Part shown: positions 52,409 to 59,034 of the stretch, piece after piece | How the letters are laid out: every line of letters begins with the position of its first letter | Position numbering within the stretch: position 1 is the first letter of the stretch | Source of the DNA: Kutzneria sp. CA-103260 | Lineage (GTDB): Bacteria > Actinomycetota > Actinomycetes > Mycobacteriales > Pseudonocardiaceae | Direction of reading: 5' to 3' | Assembly: GCF_018263855.1 (NCBI RefSeq) | Contig: NZ_CP073318.1 | Span: forward strand, 4,712,001 to 4,776,000 | Length of the DNA stretch: 64,000 nucleotides | Notes under the pieces: generated by a model | Told to the model about the DNA's origin: nothing | The model's input: only the letters and a program-made list of their open reading frames with translations | Databases searched by the model: none | Position numbers and translations under genes: made by a program

Positions 52409-52582
52409 CGCTGGAGCGAGAGCTTGAGGTTGATTCCCGGCTGCCTCTGCCAGTTGGGCTACCCCGGCGCGGAAGTGCCGGGAGGAGGACTCGAACCTCC
52501 GCTGTGGCCGGGAGAAATCAGGCTGACGACTCAGTTTCAGCTTCACGCCCCGGTGTCCGGGGCGCGCCCCCGCGCTCCAGCG
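52409..52582 (-). ncRNA. Y RNA-like tRNA mimic 2 (circularly permuted tRNA shape)
   Basis: Minus-strand order: anticodon-stem strand CCGGC (52511-52507); CACAGC; T-arm GGAGG-TTCGAGT-CCTCC (52500-52484); acceptor strand TCCCGGC (52483-52477); A; CTTCCGC; acceptor strand GCCGGGG (52468-52462); TA; D-arm GCCC...AGGC; A; anticodon-stem strand GCCGG (52441-52437). The acceptor stem pairs 7/7 (one G.U) and the anticodon stem 5/5. Outside it the ends continue an imperfect helix: AATCA/TGATT after a TCT bulge, then CTCA/TGAG and AGCT/AGCT, and possibly an outer arm CGCTGGAGCG (52409-52418) with CGCTCCAGCG (52573-52582). The outer boundaries are uncertain because the upper arm also belongs to the terminator of the adjacent gene. 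It is similar in plan, not sequence, to mimic 1 at 52271-52379. Confidence 0.68.
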
Positions 52583-52586
52583 GGGG
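52567..52586 (-). terminator. Terminator hairpin of the 243-aa protein gene
   Basis: CCCCCGC-TGGAGC-GCGGGGG on the minus strand, 12 bp beyond the stop codon. A second hairpin, CCCCGG-ACA-CCGGGG, follows at 52548-52562. Confidence 0.65.
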
Positions 52587-52597
52587 AGTCTGTGACG

Positions 52598-53329
52598 CTA
52601 CCCGAACAGGTAGCCGAAAACGGCGTCGCCGACGCGCTGGTCGGTGACCTCGTGGCCGTTGGCCTCCTCGCGGGCGAACTTGACGGCCTGCTGGAGCTTC
52701 TCGACCCGGTCGAGCAGCTCGTTGACACGGCGGGCCGGCAGCGCGCCGGAGAACTTGACGGTGGTCCAGTAGCCCACCGGCACGTCCTCGTAGTACACCT
52801 CGACCTGGGCGGGGTGCTTCTCGGTGGCCTCGGCCTTCACGTGGTTGCGCGGCACCTTCTTGGTGCGGATGGTCCGCACCTGCTCGGTGCGCCAGTAGTC
52901 GGCGGACTCCTCGAAGTTCCACGACTCGGCGGCGTCGAGCAGCGGCAGCTTCTTCACGAAGGTGTGCAGGTCGACCAGCTGCTTCTCCAGGAAGAGCAGG
53001 TAGGAGACGGGCACATCGGCCAGCAGCGTGCGGCCGTCGACCACCACGTCTGCCCGGGCCACGCAGTTGGCCCAGTCCTTGGTCGCGGTGACGTCGAACA
53101 GGCGGGTGAGCACAGTCGCGGTACGCCGCAACACGTCCTCGGTCTTGACTTGGACGCGCGTCGACTCCGGCGGCAGGACCTCGCCGTCCTCGTCCTTCGG
53201 CTGGTAGGTACGGGAGATGCCGGCCAGCAGCGCGGGCTTCTGGAGGGCGTGGTGCGCATCGGTCAGGTCCCGGAGCGCGCCGCTCTTGACGCCCTTCTCG
53301 ACCGCGATGATCTGGTTCAGCTTCGTCAT
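52598..53329 (-). CDS. Conserved-looking 243-aa protein of unknown function next to tRNA-mimic RNAs
   Basis: 243 aa from ATG 53329 (MTKLNQIIAVEKGVKSGALR); the frame upstream is repeat DNA and is rejected. It is soluble, with no signal peptide, membrane segment or known catalytic motif that I can name. Notable stretches are ISRTYQPKDEDGEVLPPEST, DVTATKDWANCVARADVVVD, VSYLLFLEKQLVDLHTFVKK and VGYWTTVKFSGALPARRVNE. I recall proteins with this N-terminus in actinomycetes and their phages, annotated only as a DUF. Its stop lies 12 bp before a hairpin and about 90 bp before the first tRNA-like RNA on the same strand. Involvement in RNA handling is a guess from position. Confidence 0.8.
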   Translation of the reverse strand: MTKLNQIIAVEKGVKSGALRDLTDAHHALQKPALLAGISRTYQPKDEDGEVLPPESTRVQVKTEDVLRRTATVLTRLFDVTATKDWANCVARADVVVDGRTLLADVPVSYLLFLEKQLVDLHTFVKKLPLLDAAESWNFEESADYWRTEQVRTIRTKKVPRNHVKAEATEKHPAQVEVYYEDVPVGYWTTVKFSGALPARRVNELLDRVEKLQQAVKFAREEANGHEVTDQRVGDAVFGYLFG

Positions 53330-53465
53330 GATGGGGCGACGGTAGCGATGGGGTGCGGGTGGTCGCACCCGAATTTCGGGGTAGGCGCGCAGGACGTTCA
53401 GTCCATTGTGGATAGTCTGGCGAAAGTTGGGGCAGTGGCGGGGAGTTCTCGTGGTGGCTCCGGAT

Positions 53466-53577
53466 GGATTTTGCGTGGAGCCTCTGGGCGATGGCCTACG
53501 AGGGGCACTTCCGGGGCAGGCAGGCCTGCCCCTCTCGCGTACAAGCGAGGGCCATCGCCCCCCTCCACGCAAAATCC
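53466..53577. repeat. 112-bp inverted-repeat element
   Basis: GGATTTTGCGTGGAG (53466-53480) and GGGCGATGGCC (53486-53496) are matched exactly by GGCCATCGCCC (53550-53560) and CTCCACGCAAAATCC (53563-53577). A third palindrome, GGGGCAGGC-AG-GCCTGCCCC, lies at the centre. It occupies the middle of the 379-bp gap between two divergent genes. No open reading frame or target-site duplication is evident; it resembles a MITE or REP-type element. Confidence 0.75.
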
Positions 53578-53708
53578 ACCCTCCGATATTGGTGTGGTCG
53601 ATCATTGACCCAATGATCAGCGCAAGGTGATGAATAACTGCGATTATGCAGCAAATTTTCACTCGTTAGTGATTCGAGTTCGATCATGTGTGTGAGTATT
53701 CTGGAGGC

Positions 53709-54863
53709 ATGGAAGACCTCGCCCGCGAGATGGAGAGCATGGAACCGTCGGGGGCCATGTTGGACTTCTTTCTGGGTGCGGATCTGACCAGTCTCACACC
53801 GGAACTGCAAACCACTGCGACCATCTGTCTCCGCAAGATCAAGGCCTTTGCCGATCACGCGCTGTTGTCCATTCTTCAGTGCGTCGAGGACACCACTGAG
53901 CTCGCCATGGCCATTCACGAGCCTGAGCAGTCCGTGGTCCGTCAGAAGGATCAGGCCGAGGCTCTGGTCCGGCTGCCCCGACTCGCCGACCTGGTCCGGC
54001 GCGGCGAACTGGATCTACGCCGGCTCCAGGTCGTCGACGAGCGGATTGTCCACCTGGCCAGGCCCGACCTGGTCGCCCAGGTCGAAGACGCCCTGGTCGA
54101 CATCGCCCCCAGGCTCACCCGCACCCAACTGGCCCGCCTCACCACCAAGCTCGTCGCCGAGGCCGACCCCCTCGGCTACGACCAGCGCCGCCAGAAGGCC
54201 CGCGAGGACCGCCGGGTCGAGTTCATCCCGCTCCCCGACGGCATGGCCCAACTCCGCCTCACCCTCCCGGCCATCGACGCCCGCGCCGCCTATGAACTGC
54301 TGGTCCAGGACGCCCGCTCCCTCGCCAAAGACGACCGCACCACCGACCAGAAGCGGGCGGACGCCTTCCTGGACCGCTTCCTGGGCTACGGCGTGGATCG
54401 CAAGGTCAAGGTGCATGTCACCATCTCGATGGAGACGCTGATGGGGTTGACCGAGGACCCCGCCCTGCTCGACGGCTACGGCCCCATCGCCGCTGACGCC
54501 GCCCGCGAACTCGCCATGCACGGCCCCTGGAACGGTCTCCTTCTCGACGAGTACCGCCATGCCGCCGCCATCGGGACCCACACCTACCGCCCCAACGCCG
54601 AAACCCGCGCCTTCTCCACCCTCCGCGACGGCGGCACCTGTTCGGCCCCAGGCTGTATCAGTCCAATCAGGGAACTCGACCACACCGTTCCCTGGCCACA
54701 AGGTAAGACCAACGCCACCCAACTCAAGGGCTACTGCGCTCATCATCATCGCGTCAAGCACGGCAAATGCGGTAACTACACCGTGACCCTAGATTCTGAC
54801 GGAACGCTCCATTGGGTCACCCCGCAAGGCCGCCACTACACCACCCAGCCCCACCAGTACTGA
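53709..54863 (+). CDS. DUF222 / HNH endonuclease-domain protein
   Basis: About 384 aa. The N-terminal two thirds is the helical DUF222 (13E12-type) region; residues about 320-365 form an HNH domain with CSAPGCISPIRELDHTVPWP and CAHHHRVKHG, including paired cysteines for a structural zinc. Proteins of this family are numerous in actinobacteria; nuclease activity is presumed and their role is unsettled. GGAGG lies only 1 bp before ATG 53709, so the true start may be GTG 53688 or ATG 53730. No partner genes flank it. Confidence 0.82.
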   Translation: MEDLAREMESMEPSGAMLDFFLGADLTSLTPELQTTATICLRKIKAFADHALLSILQCVEDTTELAMAIHEPEQSVVRQKDQAEALVRLPRLADLVRRGELDLRRLQVVDERIVHLARPDLVAQVEDALVDIAPRLTRTQLARLTTKLVAEADPLGYDQRRQKAREDRRVEFIPLPDGMAQLRLTLPAIDARAAYELLVQDARSLAKDDRTTDQKRADAFLDRFLGYGVDRKVKVHVTISMETLMGLTEDPALLDGYGPIAADAARELAMHGPWNGLLLDEYRHAAAIGTHTYRPNAETRAFSTLRDGGTCSAPGCISPIRELDHTVPWPQGKTNATQLKGYCAHHHRVKHGKCGNYTVTLDSDGTLHWVTPQGRHYTTQPHQY

Positions 54864-54910
54864 CAGCCACACCGTTCTTTGACAATTCAACAGTGAAGCG
54901 GGCCCGCGAA

Positions 54911-55170
54911 CAACAATCTCTCACCCAACCACCCAAAAACAAGCATCCCTTCACACCGTAGAACCCCCACCCACAACCACAGGCCAACCCATCACCCTCA
55001 CCTCCACACTCCCCTCACCCTCCCTCCCGTCCTAAGCCCGCCCTAAACCCAGCCGCCCACCCAACCGCAACCGACCCACCCGAAGCACCCACCCACCTGA
55101 CCCCACCCCACCACCCTCCACCACCATCGCCACACCCCCGACAACCTCACAACAACCACCCCTTGCCACC
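54911..55170. other. G-poor, C/A-rich intergenic tract
   Basis: About 260 bp in which G is nearly absent on the plus strand (I count roughly one G per 15-20 bases) while C and A dominate, with many CCACC/ACCC runs. It lies in the 382-bp space between the HNH gene and the GH5 gene. No gene, hairpin or exact tandem repeat is seen. The skew begins in the 3' part of the HNH gene, where codons also become C-ending. Confidence 0.7.
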
Positions 55171-55245
55171 GGAACGGCCCCTTGACCGACTCCCCACCCC
55201 TCACTACCGTCGGTCGCGAATTTTTTTCACGTTATTGGGAGCGTG

Positions 55246-56988
55246 ATGAGGGCACTGGTTGCGGTGCTCGCGGCGGCGACGGCGGTGCTGGGCACGGCCC
55301 CCGCGGCGATGGCCGATGACGTCCGGGCACGCCAGCTGACTGTCCACAATGGAACATTCGTGGACGGTTACGGCCGCGAGGTGGTGTTGCGGGGCTTCAA
55401 CGTCTCGGGCGAGGTGAAGCTGGCGGAGAACGGTTTCCTGCCGTTCGCCAGCACGGCCGACGCGCAGTCGTCGGCGCAGGCGATGCGCCAGCTGACCGGT
55501 GCCAACGCGGTCCGCTTCCTGGTCTCCTGGGCCGGCGCGGAACCCACGCGGGGCCAGCTCGACCAGACGTACCTGGCCAAGCTCACCGACCAGATGCGGG
55601 CGTTCCTCGACGCGGGCATCGAGGTGCTGCCCGACTACCACCAGGACCTCTACTCCCGCTACCTGTTCAACACCGGCAGCTGGTACAGCGGCGACGGCGC
55701 GCCGAAGTGGGTCGTCGACCTCGGCCACTACCCGCAGGAGAACTGCGGCGCGTGTGTCCACTGGGGACAGAACGTCACCCAGAACGGCGCGGTGCAGGAC
55801 GCCACCAGCGACTTCTGGCACAACGCCAACGGAGTCCAGGACGAGTTCGTCAGCCAGGCCACGCAGACCATGCAGTACCTGCACGACCATCTGACGGCCG
55901 ACGAGTTCGCCGGTGTCGCCGGCATGGACCCGTGGAACGAGCCCTACGCCGGCCGCTACGACGCCAACCAGAACAGCCAGACCTGGGAGCAGAACACACT
56001 CTGGCCCTTCTTCCAGCGCTTCCGGCAGGCCATGGACACCGCCGGCTGGCAGGACAAGCCGGCCTTCGTGGAGCCGAGCATGTTCTGGAACGCCAACATC
56101 TCCTTCGAACGGCAGACCGGCGGCTTCCTCGACACCGGCGCGATCGGCTCGCGCTACGTCTTCAACACGCACTTCTACGACGAGCTGGCCCAGTCCGGCG
56201 TGCTCATGCCGGGCAAGGCCGGCGACGGCCAGTACAGCACCGACTTCGGCACGATCCGGGACCGGGCCCAGGCCCTGGGCACCACGGCGATCGTCACCGA
56301 GTTCGGGCATCCGCTGACCGGCTACACCTCGGACAAGACGCCGACCGTGGACAAGGCGATGTACCAGGCCCTGGATTCCCGGCTGTCCGGCGCGAACTGG
56401 TGGAGCCACCCCGGCCAGTCCGGCCCGGTGCTGTCCGGCACGCAGTGGCACTGGGACGTCTACAGCGGCCAGCACCACGAGCTGATGAACGACAATCCGA
56501 GCAAGGTGCAGACCATCGGCGACGGCTGGAACGGCGAGGACTACTCGTCGGTGCAAGGAAATCAGCTCCGCCAGGACCCGCGGCTGCTGGACCGGCTGTA
56601 CCCGGCGGCGGTCGCCGGCCACACGCTGGCGTTCACCTACGAGGACCGGTCCCGCGACGGCAGCCAGGTGCTGACCTGGAACTCGGTGCCGAGCTCGATG
56701 CCCGCCACGTCGGCGATCGTCGGCAGCGGCCGCTACGGCGTGCTGGTCTGGCAGGGCTCGGACCTGGCGGCGCCGACCGAACTGCACGTGCCGGCCGGCA
56801 TGAACGCGACGGTGGTCTCGGACGTGTCATCGACCCGCAGCGGCGACCAGCTGCTGCTGGCCGCCTCCCCCGGCCTGCACTACGCCCTGGTGGCCGAGCC
56901 GTCCGCGTCGCCTTCAGACAGCCAGCTCGCCGCGGCCCGGGCCGAACTCGCCCAATGGGCCCCGTCAGCCGCGACCGGAACGCCCTAG
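55246..56988 (+). CDS. Secreted GH5 glycosidase, endoglycoceramidase-like
   Basis: 580 aa from ATG 55246, GGGAG upstream (GTG 55243 possible). Signal peptide 1-24. The GH5 barrel spans about 30-450: VLRGFNVSGEVKLAENG, ANAVRFLVSWAGAEP, LPDYHQDLYSRY, acid/base glutamate in GMDPWNEPYAG, and nucleophile glutamate in AIVTEFGHPLTG. A C-terminal beta-sandwich (HTLAFTYEDRSRDGSQVLTW onward) completes the endoglycoceramidase layout. Members release oligosaccharide from glycolipids or sterol glucosides outside the cell; the substrate here is not certain. Confidence 0.88.
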   Translation: MRALVAVLAAATAVLGTAPAAMADDVRARQLTVHNGTFVDGYGREVVLRGFNVSGEVKLAENGFLPFASTADAQSSAQAMRQLTGANAVRFLVSWAGAEPTRGQLDQTYLAKLTDQMRAFLDAGIEVLPDYHQDLYSRYLFNTGSWYSGDGAPKWVVDLGHYPQENCGACVHWGQNVTQNGAVQDATSDFWHNANGVQDEFVSQATQTMQYLHDHLTADEFAGVAGMDPWNEPYAGRYDANQNSQTWEQNTLWPFFQRFRQAMDTAGWQDKPAFVEPSMFWNANISFERQTGGFLDTGAIGSRYVFNTHFYDELAQSGVLMPGKAGDGQYSTDFGTIRDRAQALGTTAIVTEFGHPLTGYTSDKTPTVDKAMYQALDSRLSGANWWSHPGQSGPVLSGTQWHWDVYSGQHHELMNDNPSKVQTIGDGWNGEDYSSVQGNQLRQDPRLLDRLYPAAVAGHTLAFTYEDRSRDGSQVLTWNSVPSSMPATSAIVGSGRYGVLVWQGSDLAAPTELHVPAGMNATVVSDVSSTRSGDQLLLAASPGLHYALVAEPSASPSDSQLAAARAELAQWAPSAATGTP

Positions 56989-56997
56989 AATCACCGG

Positions 56998-57396
56998 ATG
57001 GTCGAGGGCACGCCGCTGGACCGCAAGCTCGGCGTCAAGCCGGGTCACCGGGTGACACTGCGGCATGCCCCGCCGGGATGGACCCCACGGGAATGGGCCC
57101 TGCCGGACGTGGAACTGGTCGAGGACGACATCGCCGGGGCAGATGTCGTCCTCGCCTTCTACCGCCGCCACGCCGACCTCGGCGACGACGTCACCACCCT
57201 TGCGTCGGGACTGGCGGTGGCGTCGTCGCTGTGGGTCTGCTGGCCCCGCCGCGCCGGCGGGCACCGCAGCGACATCACCGACAACCTGCTGCGTGAACTT
57301 CTACTGCCGACCGGACTGGTGGACGTCAAGGTGGCCGCCCTGTCCGAGGACTGGTCGGGGCTGAAGTTCGTCTGGCGCAAGGAACTCAGGAAGTGA
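56998..57396 (+). CDS. DUF3052 family protein
   Basis: 132 aa from ATG 56998, 9 bp after the GH5 stop. The family pattern is clear: LGVKPGHRVTLRHAPPG, ADVVLAFYRRHADLGDDV, ASSLWVCWPRRAGGHRSDIT and SEDWSGLKFVWRKEL. DUF3052 proteins are small, soluble and of unknown function. It overlaps the convergent membrane-protein gene by 11 bp at the 3' ends. Confidence 0.85.
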   Translation: MVEGTPLDRKLGVKPGHRVTLRHAPPGWTPREWALPDVELVEDDIAGADVVLAFYRRHADLGDDVTTLASGLAVASSLWVCWPRRAGGHRSDITDNLLRELLLPTGLVDVKVAALSEDWSGLKFVWRKELRK

Positions 57397-57760
57397 CCTC
57401 GCGGTCGCGGTGGCGACCGGGCACCGTGGTCTCCTGCTCCCGCTGGGTGATCTCCTGCTGGGTGCTCAACTGCTCGGCGAGGCGGTCCCGCTCACGGCCG
57501 GCGTCGGCCGCTTCCCGGCGCGCGGCACGGAACTCGGCGCGCAGCGCCCGCCGCCGCTTGCCGGCCACCGACACCATCCACACACCCACGCAGAACACCA
57601 GGCCGATCACGATGCCGCCGACGAAGACCTGGGTCTCGTTGGCGTTCGTCACGTGCTGCCCGAACGCGGTGATCTCGTGGGTCGAACCGGCGCCGTTGAA
57701 CGCGACCGCCGCCACCCCGACGGCGACCGACAGCACGACCAGCACGATTCCGACGATCAT
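57386..57760 (-). CDS. Small membrane protein with coiled-coil tail
   Basis: 124 aa. Two hydrophobic helices (IVGIVLVVLSVAVGVAAVAF and VFVGGIVIGLVFCVGVWMV) are separated by a short polar loop. A basic, Glu/Gln-rich helical tail follows (RRALRAEFRAARREAADAGR), probably a cytoplasmic coiled coil. The plan resembles LapA-type or DUF-class two-helix proteins of actinobacteria; no function can be assigned. Confidence 0.75.
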   Translation of the reverse strand: MIVGIVLVVLSVAVGVAAVAFNGAGSTHEITAFGQHVTNANETQVFVGGIVIGLVFCVGVWMVSVAGKRRRALRAEFRAARREAADAGRERDRLAEQLSTQQEITQREQETTVPGRHRDREVTS

Positions 57761-57991
57761 GGCCGTTCACCTCCACTGGGCCCCGTCCGGCCCGATGGGA
57801 GCGGTTACCCGGTCGCTGCCGAGTCAAACGTCTCGGCCGAACGGAGCCATCGCGTTTCGGCGGTCGCAGCACCGACGTGAGCGTGTTCCGATAGCCCGTC
57901 CGCACTAAATCAGCCAATGCGGTTTCCGTCACGGAAACCAGCTGGCGTCAATTCATCCCACGATCGGACAACGGGGTGTTTTCATGTTGCA

Positions 57992-58080
57992 CCGTTCAGT
58001 GGGTGCCGCGTTGTTACGCTTGGCGCTACGGTGAGCGACGCGTGCGATCCTTGTCGTGAAAAGTATTGGGAAGGAAACCC
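57992..58080 (+). promoter_or_regulatory. Promoter region shared by the two DUF4360 genes (copy 2)
   Basis: CCGTTCAGTGGG, then GCTACGGTGAG about 31 bp later, then AGTATTGGGAAGGA before the ATG: the same blocks and spacing as upstream of the gene at 43944. The rest of the 320-bp gap from 57761 holds nothing recognisable. Confidence 0.6.
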
Positions 58081-58707
58081 ATGCTTACTACGATGGCGGC
58101 CACCGGTCTGGCTTTATCGATGATCACTTCCGGTGTTTCCGCTCCCGCTTCTCCGCCGCCTTCAAGCCCGATCACGGTCGACGTCGTCACGGTCAACGGG
58201 TCCGGGTGCCCCGCCGGAACCGCCGCCGTCGCCGTGGCCAGGGACAACACCGCGTTCACCGTCACCTACAGCAACTACTTGGCCCAGGTCGGCCCGCAGT
58301 CCTCGCCGACCGACATCCGCAAGAACTGCCAGCTGGCTCTGCGGATCCACGTGCCGCAGGGGTTCACCTACGCGATCGCCGAGGCCGATTACCGCGGCTT
58401 CGCCGCGCTGTCCTCGGGCGCGACCGGCATGGAACAGGCCAACTATTATTTCCAGGGCACGGCGCCGACGGCCCGGGTCCCCCACAAGTTCTCCGGACCG
58501 TTCCAGGATGACTGGGAGACGGTCGACGCGACCGATGTCGCGTCATTGGTGTTCGCGCCGTGCGGCGTCGACCGGCTGCTCAATGTCAACACCGAGCTGC
58601 GGGTGGCCGCCGGCAGCTCCGATCCGGCCAGCACGAGTTTCATGGAGATGGACTCGACGGACGGCAGCATTCACTCCACCTATCACTTCGAGTGGAAGCA
58701 GTGCTGA
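58081..58707 (+). CDS. Secreted DUF4360 protein, paralogue 2
   Basis: 208 aa from ATG 58081 (MLTTMAATGLALSMI), GGGAAGGA upstream. Signal peptide about 1-24. The mature protein matches its paralogue at 43944-44579 block for block: VNGSGCPAGTAAVAVARDNT, FTVTYSNYLAQVG, RKNCQLALRIHVPQGFTYAI, AEADYRGFA, LRVAAGSSD and a terminal cysteine. By eye the two share well over half their residues. It is a likely duplicate kept with its promoter. Function unknown. Confidence 0.85.
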   Translation: MLTTMAATGLALSMITSGVSAPASPPPSSPITVDVVTVNGSGCPAGTAAVAVARDNTAFTVTYSNYLAQVGPQSSPTDIRKNCQLALRIHVPQGFTYAIAEADYRGFAALSSGATGMEQANYYFQGTAPTARVPHKFSGPFQDDWETVDATDVASLVFAPCGVDRLLNVNTELRVAAGSSDPASTSFMEMDSTDGSIHSTYHFEWKQC

Positions 58708-58721
58708 TCTCCTCCCGTGGT

Positions 58722-58754
58722 GGTCGGTGGCGTCTCCCCTCGTCGCCACCGACC
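58722..58754 (+). terminator. Hairpin terminator after DUF4360 paralogue 2
   Basis: A perfect 11-bp stem GGTCGGTGGCG with its complement, 14 bp beyond the stop codon. The GNAT remnant on the other strand stops immediately beyond it. Confidence 0.75.
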
Positions 58755-58756
58755 GC

Positions 58757-59030
58757 TCAACGCCGGAAGTCGACGCTGCGCGCGTAGCCGGCGAACCCCA
58801 ACGCCCGGCACAGCGCCAGGGCGCCCGGGTACACCACGGCCTCTCGGGCGGCTCACCGCACGCACCGCACGCAGGGCCGTCAGGCACACCGCCCGCCCCG
58901 GCCCCAGCCGCCGGAACCGGGATCAGCGCCCACCGGCTCGATCAGGCCGACACCGTCAGCCCCGTCGAGCCAGACTCTCGCTCCCGGCCGGACGGCCTGG
59001 TGCACCGCGACCCGGCGCACCAGGCCGTCC
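58757..59030 (-). pseudogene. GNAT acetyltransferase, decayed C-terminal half
   Basis: Minus-strand reading gives RVWLDGADGVGLIEPVGADP in one frame, then GRAVCLTALRAVRAV in a second frame, then EAVVYPGALALCRALGFAGY ending SVDFRR and TGA (58757-58759) in a third. Together these form the acetyl-CoA-binding and C-terminal part of a GNAT-family acetyltransferase, interrupted by at least two frame changes and lacking its N-terminal half. It directly abuts the FAD monooxygenase stop codon. Sequencing error could explain one shift, but not the missing start. Confidence 0.6.
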
Positions 59031-59034
59031 GTCG

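Noticed and set aside
52271-52582. Two-piece (permuted) tmRNA
   Set aside because: There is no tag reading frame or pseudoknot region, the acceptor lacks the alanine G3.U70 pair, and a complete D-arm with paired anticodon stem is present, unlike tmRNA.
55204-56787. A 527-aa frame antisense to the GH5 gene
   Set aside because: Low-complexity Val/Gly/His-rich composition with no motif, wholly overlapped by a gene with a signal peptide and both GH5 catalytic residues.
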